From Arthrobacter terricola (lineage in GTDB: Bacteria; Actinomycetota; Actinomycetes; Actinomycetales; Micrococcaceae): 64,000 bases of DNA. Positions 57,360 through 64,000 of this stretch are shown one piece after another (within the stretch, counting starts at the first letter, position 1; each line of letters begins with the position of its first letter). The notes beneath the pieces were generated by a model, which made no database searches, was not told where the DNA came from, and saw only the letters and a program-made list of their open reading frames with translations. The translations under genes were made by a program, and so were the position numbers. The DNA is taken from NCBI RefSeq assembly GCF_004354015.1, contig NZ_SMRU01000001.1, positions 248,001 to 312,000 of the forward strand. The letters are read 5' to 3'.

Positions 57360-58568
57360 ATGCCTGGCCCCACCCTGCCCAAAATCAGCTTTCCGAAGAA
57401 GTCCGCCGCCCGGAAGTCCCTCGCCGTGATCGCGGCAGCCGCAGCCGTTCCCCTGGTCCTCAGCGGCTGCACCGACAACGCCAAACCCTCCGGTTCCAGT
57501 GCGTCGGCAGGACCCATCCAGGTCACCAGCACCACCACCGAGTGCAAGATTTCCGCCACGAGCGCAGCGAGCGGCAACCTGAGCTTCGCCGTCAAGAACG
57601 ACGGCACGGAGGTCACGGAGTTCTACCTGCTTGCTGAAGATGGGCTGCGGATCGTGGGCGAAGTAGAGAACATCGGGCCCGGACTGACCCGAAACCTCGT
57701 GGTCACCGCATCGCCGGGCAAGTACACCACGGCTTGCAAGCCGGGCATGCAGGGCGACGGCATCCGCTCCGCCTTCCAAGTCACCGATTCCGGCACCAAG
57801 TCCACAGTGGACGCCGACTTCCAGAAACTCGTGGACACCGGAGTCCAGCAATACACGGCCTACGTCAAGGACCAGACGGAGCAGCTCGTCACGGGAACCA
57901 AGGCATTTGCTGATGCCTACGCAACCGGAGACAGTGCAAAGGCGCGCGATCTCTACGCTTCGACCCGCATGCACTGGGAACGGATCGAACCGGTCGCCGA
58001 GTCGTTTGGCGACCTCGACCCCAAGCTCGACGCGCGCGAGGCCGACCTCGAACCCGGCCAGACGTGGACCGGTTGGCACCGCGCTGAAGAGGACCTGTTC
58101 CCGCCCACGGGCTACACGGCCCTCAGCGCGGCGGAGCGCCAGGCCCTCGCAGCACAGCTCGTCGCGGACACCGAGGAACTCGGCAAGCGCACACGGACCG
58201 TGGAGCTTTCGGCGGACAAACTCGGCAACGGCGCCAAGGAACTGCTCGACGAGGTGGCCCGGGGCAAGGTGACCGGCGAAGAGGAAACCTGGTCGCACAC
58301 CGATCTCTGGGACTTCCAGGCCAACGTCGACGGCGCCCGGATCGCCTTCGAAAACCTCAAGCCCGCCCTCACGCAGAAGGACGCCGCGCTGGCCACGAGC
58401 CTCGACGAGAAGTTCGCCGCATTGCAGGCTGAGCTCAAGAAGCATTCCAAAGGCTACGGATTCGTCTACTACAACGAGCTCAAGCCTGCCGATGTCCAGC
58501 AGCTCGCGGCCCTCGTCGACGCCCTCGGGGAACCGCTCTCGAAGCTCACCTCGGCTGTGGTCCTGTGA
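57360..58568 (+). CDS. efeO: EfeO, iron-uptake lipoprotein (cupredoxin plus M75 domain)
   Basis: 402 aa. A lipoprotein signal with lipobox LSGC (Cys about 37). N-terminal cupredoxin-like domain (about 60-150; VTSTTTECKISATSAASGNL). C-terminal M75 peptidase-like domain with the HxxE metal motif in TGWHRAEEDLFPPTGY (about 239-254). It binds metal outside the membrane and passes iron to EfeU. It starts 38 nt after efeU; its stop overlaps the efeB start by 4 nt. Confidence 0.92.
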   Translation: MPGPTLPKISFPKKSAARKSLAVIAAAAAVPLVLSGCTDNAKPSGSSASAGPIQVTSTTTECKISATSAASGNLSFAVKNDGTEVTEFYLLAEDGLRIVGEVENIGPGLTRNLVVTASPGKYTTACKPGMQGDGIRSAFQVTDSGTKSTVDADFQKLVDTGVQQYTAYVKDQTEQLVTGTKAFADAYATGDSAKARDLYASTRMHWERIEPVAESFGDLDPKLDAREADLEPGQTWTGWHRAEEDLFPPTGYTALSAAERQALAAQLVADTEELGKRTRTVELSADKLGNGAKELLDEVARGKVTGEEETWSHTDLWDFQANVDGARIAFENLKPALTQKDAALATSLDEKFAALQAELKKHSKGYGFVYYNELKPADVQQLAALVDALGEPLSKLTSAVVL

Positions 58569-59968
58569 CCGGCTGCCCGTTCAACCACGAGCCTGAGGCG
58601 CCCGACGGCGGGAGCGGACCTTCCGCCGTCGGGCTGGCTGGCGCGGCGGCCGGGTCGGCTGGCTCTGCGGCTGGGCCGGCGTCGGAACCGGCGAAGCGCG
58701 GGTTCTCACGTCGCGGACTGTTGTCCCTTGCCGGCATCGGCGGTGCCGGCGCCGTCGCGGGGCTCGCCGCGGGCTACTTGGGCCATGACGCCGTCGCGGC
58801 GTCAGCTGCACCGGCAACCGCCCCGAGTTCCGTGGTTCCCTTCTACGGCGAGCGCCAGGCAGGCATTGTCACTCCGGCGCAGGACCGCCTCCATATGGCC
58901 GCCTTCGACGTCACAGTGGAAGATCGCGCCGCCGTGATCAAGCTGCTCAAGGACTGGACCGCGGCGGCCGAAGCCATGACTGCCGGCCGGACTACGGGCG
59001 CGACCGGCGCCGTCGACGGCCCATACGACGCCCCGCCGGAAGACACAGGTGAGGCGCTCGACCTCGGCGCCGGGAACCTCACGCTGACGTTCGGCTTCGG
59101 CCCGAGCTTCTTCGAGAAGGACGGGAAGGCCCGTTTTGGCCTGGAAGGCCGGCGCCCCGACGCCCTGATCGACTTGCCGCATTTCCCCGGCGACGCCCTC
59201 CAACCGGAACGGACCGGCGGGGACCTCGTGGTCCAGGCGTGCGCCGACGACCCCCAAGTGGCCGTCCACGCGATCCGCAACCTCGCCCGGATCGGCTTCG
59301 GAAACGTCCGCGTCCGCTGGTCCCAACTCGGCTTCGGCCGGACCTCCTCCACTTCCAGGGCACAGGCAACTCCGCGGAACCTCTTCGGCTTCAAGGACGG
59401 CACTGCCAACCTCAAGTCGGAGGACACTTCGCTCCTGGACGACCACGTGTGGGCCACTGCCGGAACCCGTCCGGGTGAAGCCTGGATGTCCGGAGGCAGC
59501 TACCTCGTCTCGCGCCGGATCCGGATGCTCATCGAGATCTGGGACCGGACGTCGCTGCGGGAACAGGAGGGCTTGATCGGCCGGACAAAGGGTGCCGGGG
59601 CGCCGCTGTCCGGAGGTGAGGAATTCTCCGTGCCGGACTTCGGAATCAAGGGCCGCGACGGTGAGCCGCTGATTGCCCTCGACTCCCATGTCCGCCTTGC
59701 CCACGCGGATCAGAACAACGGCGTGAAGATGCTGCGTCGTGGCTACAACTACACAGACGGCTCGGACGGAGTCGGGCACTTGGACGCCGGCCTGTTCTTC
59801 ATCGCATTCGTGAAGGATCCGAGGACGCACTACGTGCCCATGCAGATGGCCATGGCGAAGAGCGACAGGCTGGCGCTCGAATACTTGAAGCACACGGGTT
59901 CGGGCCTGTTCGCAGTGCCCCCGGGTTTCAAGCCTGGCGGATTCATCGGCGACGGACTCTTCACCTGA
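58565..59968 (+). CDS. efeB: EfeB, DyP-type heme peroxidase/deferrochelatase (Tat-exported)
   Basis: 467 aa. Tat signal with SRRGLLSLAGIGGAGAVAGL (about 48-67) after an unusually long Ala/Gly-rich N-terminus. The DyP GxxDG motif is GFKDGTANLKSEDTS (about 276-290), the heme His region is in ALDSHVRLAHADQNNG (about 374-389), and the distal Arg is in MSGGSYLVSRRIRM. It oxidises ferrous iron or extracts iron from heme outside the cell, for uptake by EfeU. GTG 58565 overlaps the efeO stop, completing a tightly coupled efeUOB. Confidence 0.93.
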   Translation: MTGCPFNHEPEAPDGGSGPSAVGLAGAAAGSAGSAAGPASEPAKRGFSRRGLLSLAGIGGAGAVAGLAAGYLGHDAVAASAAPATAPSSVVPFYGERQAGIVTPAQDRLHMAAFDVTVEDRAAVIKLLKDWTAAAEAMTAGRTTGATGAVDGPYDAPPEDTGEALDLGAGNLTLTFGFGPSFFEKDGKARFGLEGRRPDALIDLPHFPGDALQPERTGGDLVVQACADDPQVAVHAIRNLARIGFGNVRVRWSQLGFGRTSSTSRAQATPRNLFGFKDGTANLKSEDTSLLDDHVWATAGTRPGEAWMSGGSYLVSRRIRMLIEIWDRTSLREQEGLIGRTKGAGAPLSGGEEFSVPDFGIKGRDGEPLIALDSHVRLAHADQNNGVKMLRRGYNYTDGSDGVGHLDAGLFFIAFVKDPRTHYVPMQMAMAKSDRLALEYLKHTGSGLFAVPPGFKPGGFIGDGLFT

Positions 59969-59971
59969 GGA

Positions 59972-60000
59972 CCGCCGTCGTCGAAAGCGCGTGACGGCGG
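59972..60000. terminator. possible hairpin between efeB and htpX
   Basis: CCGCCGTC with GACGGCGG around 13 nt, followed by a second GC-rich hairpin (about 60009-60036). No T-run, so weak evidence. Confidence 0.35.
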
Positions 60001-60047
60001 CGCGAGGGCCGCCGTCGAAAGTGCGCGGCGGCCGGGTGTGCGTACCC

Positions 60048-60917
60048 TTAGGAAAGAGGCCGTCCAGCCATCCGCTCGAGACGCTCGATGCGGTCCCGCA
60101 TCGGCGGGTGGGTAGCGAACAGCTTGGTCACCGCACCGCCGCGGAACGGGTTGGCGATCATGAGGTGCGAAGTGTTGACGAGGCGCTGATCCTGCGGCAA
60201 CGGCACCTGCTTGACGCCCGCCTCGATCCTCCGCAGGGCTGAGGCGAGTGCCAACGGGTCGCCAGTGAGTTCGGCACCGTCGTGGTCGGCGTCGTACTCC
60301 CTGGTCCGGGAGATGGCGAGCTGGATCAGCGAAGCGGCAAACGGGGCGAGAAGGGCCATGGCGAGCATCGCGATCGGGTTGGCGTTCCTCCGGTCCCCGC
60401 CGCCGAAGAACAGGAACATCTGGCCCACCGAGGTAATGACGCCCGCTACGGCGGCAGCGATGGATGAGGTCAGGATGTCGCGGTTGTAGACGTGCATGAG
60501 TTCATGCCCAAGTACGCCCCGGAGCTCGCGGGCGTCGAGCAACTGGAGGATGCCCTCGGTGCAGCACACGGCGGCATTCTTCGGATTCCGGCCGGTGGCG
60601 AAAGCATTAGGCGTCATGGTGGGCGAAACGTAAATGCGCGGCATGGGCTGGTTCGCCCGCATCGAAAGCTCTCGCACGATGTAATACAGCTGCGGAGCTT
60701 GCTCTTCCGAGACCGGGAAGGCCGACATTGAGCGCAGGGCGATTTTGTCGCTGTTCCAATATCCATAGGCCGTGGTGGCAACACCGATCAGCGCCATGAT
60801 CCACAGGGGCGACGCACTGCGGGTACCCGCACCGATCACGGCACCAAGTCCAAGCAGCACCGCCCAAAGCACACCGAACAGCGCTGCGGTTTTCAGGCCA
60901 TTGTGATGATTATGCAC
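60048..60917 (-). CDS. htpX: HtpX, membrane zinc metalloprotease
   Basis: 289 aa. M48 family: two N-terminal helices (about 10-48), then ELSMRANQPMPRIYVSPTMT, the zinc site HELMH in RGVLGHELMHVYNRDILTSS (about 135-154), two more helices (about 155-210), and the third zinc ligand Glu in SRTREYDADHDGAELTG (about 208-224). It degrades damaged membrane proteins under stress. It starts at GTG 60917; no clear SD or -10 pattern decides it. Convergent with efeB. Confidence 0.92.
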   Translation of the reverse strand: MHNHHNGLKTAALFGVLWAVLLGLGAVIGAGTRSASPLWIMALIGVATTAYGYWNSDKIALRSMSAFPVSEEQAPQLYYIVRELSMRANQPMPRIYVSPTMTPNAFATGRNPKNAAVCCTEGILQLLDARELRGVLGHELMHVYNRDILTSSIAAAVAGVITSVGQMFLFFGGGDRRNANPIAMLAMALLAPFAASLIQLAISRTREYDADHDGAELTGDPLALASALRRIEAGVKQVPLPQDQRLVNTSHLMIANPFRGGAVTKLFATHPPMRDRIERLERMAGRPLS

Positions 60918-61025
60918 TTCACTACTTTCTTGGAGTTATCTCGCGGTGATGCATCAATTAACGCCGATGGGTGCTCTTACGTTCCAGCATAAGTTTGCTT
61001 GGTGTACGGGGCACGGCACGCGCCG

Positions 61026-62297
61026 CTAGGGCACGGGGTGCTGGGCGTCGTACTGCAGAAATCCGCCCTGACAGCGGGACACGAGGTACGCCAGGACCGC
61101 GCACGACACACCGCCCAGCAACAATACCCACCCCTCGCTGAGCGCTTTCGTCACGCCACCAGCGAGCATGTCCCCGACCCTCGGGCCACCGGCGACCACC
61201 ACGATGAACACTCCTTGCAGGCGTCCGCGCATATGGTCGGGCGTGGCCGACTGCAGGATGGTTGTCCGGAAGACGGCACTCACGGAATCCGAGATACCGG
61301 CGACCCCGCAACACAACGCCGCCAGGATGATCCAAGGGGTCGCGCCGCCGCGTCCCGAGTCGCCGGCCAGCACAACCACGAGGCCGAAAGCCGCGATGGA
61401 AAAGCCCCAGCCGGCGACAGACCAAACCACCGCATTCCCCTGCCGACGCACTCTTCCGAGAGGACCCGAAAAGAGCCCGGCAAGGAAGGCTCCGACGGCG
61501 ACCGAAGCGAGCAGGATACCCACCGTTGTGTCGCCGCCACCGAGCATGGTGGCCGCGATCGCGGGCATGAGCGCCCGCGGCTGGGCGCAAATCATGGCGA
61601 TGAGGTCGATGACGAACGTCATGCGGAGGTTGGGCCGGGTGCCCAGGAAGCGGAAGCCTTCGACGACGGAGCGCAGCCCGGGTGCCGACGCACCGTCGGC
61701 GGGTGGCATGGCCGGAAGCCTGAACAGGCTCCAGAGCGCGAATGCGAAGCTGACGGCGTCGATCGTGTAGGTCCAGCCAAAGCCGCTCGAAGCAACGAGG
61801 ACGCCGGCCAGGAGGGGGCCCGACGTCATCGAGATGCCCATGTTGAGCATGCTCAGTGCGTTCGCGGCGGGCAGCAGTTCCTTCCGGACCAACAGCGGGA
61901 TGATGGCACTCCGCGCGGGACCGTTGATGCCTTGGGCGCCGCTCTGGACAGCGACGAGGGCGAACAACACCCACACGTTGTTCACTTGGAGCCAGGCCTG
62001 GAGGGCAAGGGCCCCTGAGCAGGCCCACAAGAGCAGGGACGACGCAATGGCGACCTTCCGGCGGTCGTATGCATCGGACACTGCTCCGCCGAACAATCCC
62101 GCGACCACCAGGGGAACCAAGGCAAAAATACTGAGCAGGCCCACATAGAGGCTTTGCTGCGTGATGCTGTAAACCTCGAGGCTGACGGCAACGAGCGTCA
62201 ACTGCGATCCGACCATCGACACGGAAGACCCTAGCCATAAGCCCCTGAATGCCGGGCTCTCGCGCAAGGGTGTGATGTCAGCCAGGAGTTTCGCCAC
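61026..62297 (-). CDS. MFS transporter, EntS-like (MFS_3) exporter
   Basis: 423 aa, 12 transmembrane helices. Opens MAKLLADITPLRESPAFRGL, typical of MFS_3. SDAYDRRKVAIASSLLLWAC (about 79-98) is the MFS loop 2-3 motif; ARSAIIPLLVRKELLPAANA (about 128-147) is another family block. Relatives export enterobactin, other siderophores or macrolides; an efflux role next to iron genes is plausible but the cargo is not readable. GTG 62297 is 6 nt after TAGGGT. Confidence 0.82.
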   Translation of the reverse strand: MAKLLADITPLRESPAFRGLWLGSSVSMVGSQLTLVAVSLEVYSITQQSLYVGLLSIFALVPLVVAGLFGGAVSDAYDRRKVAIASSLLLWACSGALALQAWLQVNNVWVLFALVAVQSGAQGINGPARSAIIPLLVRKELLPAANALSMLNMGISMTSGPLLAGVLVASSGFGWTYTIDAVSFAFALWSLFRLPAMPPADGASAPGLRSVVEGFRFLGTRPNLRMTFVIDLIAMICAQPRALMPAIAATMLGGGDTTVGILLASVAVGAFLAGLFSGPLGRVRRQGNAVVWSVAGWGFSIAAFGLVVVLAGDSGRGGATPWIILAALCCGVAGISDSVSAVFRTTILQSATPDHMRGRLQGVFIVVVAGGPRVGDMLAGGVTKALSEGWVLLLGGVSCAVLAYLVSRCQGGFLQYDAQHPVP

Positions 62298-62309
62298 CGT
62301 CCAACCCTA
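62298..62309 (-). promoter_or_regulatory. leaderless -10 element of the MFS gene
   Basis: On the minus strand TAGGGT then TGGACG then GTG 62297. Confidence 0.45.
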
Positions 62310-62415
62310 CCGAGCAACCAAGCGGCGCGATGACCGCGCAACTGTAGCGTCCGACGTCGGGATCCCCGGCAGTGCGGCGGGGCGCGTCCGCGACCCGCGC
62401 CCAACTTAGCCTCGC

Positions 62416-62440
62416 CTTATTGTGAAGAACTCATAATAAG
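62416..62440 (+). promoter_or_regulatory. candidate Fur-family operator upstream of the fur-katA operon
   Basis: Arms CTTATTGTGA and TCATAATAAG (one mismatch) around AGAAC. It ends 15 nt before the regulator ATG. AT-rich, in a GC-rich genome, and consistent with autoregulation as in mycobacterial furA-katG. Confidence 0.65.
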
Positions 62441-62455
62441 TGCTTCAATGGGGGT

Positions 62456-62947
62456 ATGGCAGATCACACGGTGGACCAGGAAGCGTGGGCTTCCGCCCTG
62501 CATTCCCACGGACGCCGCGTTACCAAACAGCGTCTCGCCGTTCTTGCTGCCGTTCAGAACCACCCGCATTCCCCTGCCGAGGCCATTCTGGCCGCCGCGC
62601 GCAAGGACCTCCCCGAGCTGACAGCGCAGTCTGTTTACGTGGTACTGAGCGACCTCACGGACTTACAGATGCTGCGGCGCTTCGAGCCACCCCATTCGCC
62701 GGCGTTGTACGAAACGCGGGTAGGAGACAACCACCACCACGCCGTGTGCATCAGTTGCGGCAGGGTGGAGGACGTCGATTGCGCCGTCGGCCATGCACCA
62801 TGCCTCACTCCGCATTGGGATGAACATTCCAAGCCAATGACCATCCAGATCGCAGATGTGCTGTACCAAGGCATCTGCCAGGACTGCCAGGCAAAACAAC
62901 AGCTTCCTACTCAAACGTATGCAACCCACGAAATAGGAGAACGATGA
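62456..62947 (+). CDS. Fur-family redox regulator (FurA/PerR-like)
   Basis: 163 aa. The N-terminal winged helix (about 12-85) has [20 protein letters not shown] and [20 protein letters not shown]. The metal-binding/dimer domain has [20 protein letters not shown] (about 91-110), with CxxC zinc ligands, and a second CxxC in GICQDCQAK. It is immediately ahead of katA, whose ATG overlaps its stop (ATGA); this arrangement is typical of oxidative-stress sensors that control catalase. GGGGGT precedes ATG 62456. An AT-rich palindrome lies just upstream. Confidence 0.9.
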   Translation: MADHTVDQEAWASALHSHGRRVTKQRLAVLAAVQNHPHSPAEAILAAARKDLPELTAQSVYVVLSDLTDLQMLRRFEPPHSPALYETRVGDNHHHAVCISCGRVEDVDCAVGHAPCLTPHWDEHSKPMTIQIADVLYQGICQDCQAKQQLPTQTYATHEIGER

Positions 62948-64000
62948 CCGCGAAGATTTCGACTACCCAGTCGGGCGCACCCGTCATTTCGGACGCGCAT
63001 TCGAAGTCCGTTGGCGCTGATGGTGCCATCATCCTGACCGACCACTACCTGGTGGAAAAGCTCGCGCAGTTCAACCGCGAGCGGGTCCCGGAGCGTGTGG
63101 TCCACGCCAAGGGCGGCGGCGCCTTCGGTACGTTCAAGACCACCTCGGACGTCTCCAAGTACACCAAGGCCGCCTTCCTGCAGCAGGGTGTCGAGACGGA
63201 CATGCTCATCCGTTTCTCCTCCGTCGCCGGCGAGAACGGTTCCCCGGACACCTGGCGCGACCCCCGCGGTTTCGCCGTGAAGTTCTACACCTCCGAGGGC
63301 AACTACGACCTCGTGGGCAACAACACCCCGGTGTTCTTCATCCGCGACGGCATCAAATTCCCGGACTTCATCCACTCCCAGAAGCGCCTCCCGGGCACCC
63401 ACCTGCGCAACGCCGACATGCAGTGGGACTTCTGGACCCTCTCCCCCGAGTCCGCCCACCAGGTCACCTGGCTCATGGGCGACCGCGGCCTGCCCGCGTC
63501 CTGGCGTGAAATGCAGGGCTACGGCTCGCACACCTACCAGTGGATCAACGCCGAAGGCGAACGCTTCTGGGTCAAGTACCACTTCAAGTCCAACCAGGGC
63601 GTGAAGTCCATCTCCGGCGACCGCGCCGAAGAACTGGCCGGTTCCGACGCCGACTTCTACATCCGCGACCTCTACGAAAACATCGACGCCGGCAACTTCC
63701 CGTCCTGGGAACTGCACGTGCAGGTCATGCCCTACGAGGACGCCAAGACCTACCGCTTCAACCCGTTCGACCTGACCAAGGTGTGGCCGCACTCGGACTA
63801 CCCGCTGATCCACGTCGGCACCATGGAGCTGAACAAGAACCCGCAGAACTACTTCGCGCAGATCGAGCAGGCCACCTTCGCGCCCTCGAACTTCGTCCCG
63901 GGTATCGCCGCTTCCCCGGACAAGATGCTGCAGGCCCGCATCTTCTCCTACGCCGACGCACACCGCTACCGCGTGGGCACCAACCACGCCCAGATCCCGG
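62944..64000 (+). CDS. katA: heme catalase (3' end outside window)
   Basis: The first 352 codons; the C-terminus is past the right edge. It starts [15 protein letters not shown] at ATG 62944, with AGGAG 5 nt upstream, overlapping the fur stop by 4 nt. Conserved sites: the distal His in [20 protein letters not shown] (about 51-70), Asn in [20 protein letters not shown], and the [12 protein letters not shown] and [11 protein letters not shown] blocks. The proximal heme Tyr region ([16 protein letters not shown], about 331-346) is present. It breaks down H2O2. Monofunctional catalase, translationally coupled to its regulator. Confidence 0.95.
   Translation, partial: MTAKISTTQSGAPVISDAHSKSVGADGAIILTDHYLVEKLAQFNRERVPERVVHAKGGGAFGTFKTTSDVSKYTKAAFLQQGVETDMLIRFSSVAGENGSPDTWRDPRGFAVKFYTSEGNYDLVGNNTPVFFIRDGIKFPDFIHSQKRLPGTHLRNADMQWDFWTLSPESAHQVTWLMGDRGLPASWREMQGYGSHTYQWINAEGERFWVKYHFKSNQGVKSISGDRAEELAGSDADFYIRDLYENIDAGNFPSWELHVQVMPYEDAKTYRFNPFDLTKVWPHSDYPLIHVGTMELNKNPQNYFAQIEQATFAPSNFVPGIAASPDKMLQARIFSYADAHRYRVGTNHAQIP

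Overview
The window is chromosomal DNA from a high-GC Gram-positive bacterium, most likely an Arthrobacter-type member of the Micrococcaceae. The evidence is a mycothiol synthase (mshD), a GlnR-type orphan regulator, YgfZ, FABP/nitrobindin, HadA/HadB-like and efeUOB genes in actinobacterial arrangements, strong G/C third-position bias, and many GTG or TTG starts. A recurring leaderless-gene architecture supports this: in 16 genes a TANNNT -10 hexamer lies exactly 6 nt before the start codon, and in a 17th it lies 7 nt before.

Layout: 1-3.0 kb carries ygfZ (cut by the left edge), a flavodoxin-like reductase, nitrobindin, a 37-aa membrane peptide and a membrane protein. 3.2-11.3 kb is housekeeping: glnR, mshD, ppk, a Nudix/histidine-phosphatase fusion, thyA-folA, and an E. 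coli-like asd. 11.4-19.1 kb holds an AlkZ-like DNA glycosylase, murB with a MaoC pair, a flavin monooxygenase, a CitE-like lyase and a LacI regulator. 19.3-28.5 kb is catabolic: two Gfo/Idh/MocA dehydrogenases, a sulfonate-type ABC transporter with a TauD-like dioxygenase, an aldo/keto reductase and a GH13 alpha-glucosidase facing a ROK regulator. 29.8-42.9 kb has a Na+/H+ antiporter, an unusual LysM protein, tRNA-Met and tRNA-Thr, a DEAD-box helicase, MOSC, a short KdpD with KdpE, an acyl-CoA dehydrogenase and an HxlR/MFS pair. 43-52.6 kb has metB-cbs transsulfuration, a VOC protein, a DNA glycosylase, a DUF559-like gene bracketed by palindromes, an acyl-CoA synthetase, trxA, a thioesterase and tRNA-Tyr. 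56.4-64 kb is iron and oxidative stress: efeUOB behind an IdeR/DtxR-like box, htpX, an MFS exporter, and a Fur-family regulator overlapping katA (cut by the right edge).

The most interesting accessory region is 53225-56106. A 23-bp perfect direct repeat of the 3' end of yajQ brackets 2.8 kb carrying a TM2-domain protein with a duplicated C-terminal unit, an HNH nuclease and an excisionase-like HTH gene. The presumed native yajQ terminator lies just outside the right copy. Short motifs recur near both ends, and GTCCGCA iterons at 11-bp spacing lie upstream of the HTH gene. No integrase is present. This looks like a minimal, integrase-less (satellite or decayed) element integrated site-specifically into yajQ.

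A second structural theme is a 65-bp palindrome present three times (26686, 47281, 48332), each time immediately 3' of a gene. Two of the copies bracket the DUF559-like gene. I saw no CRISPR array, rRNA, insertion sequence or recognisable riboswitch.
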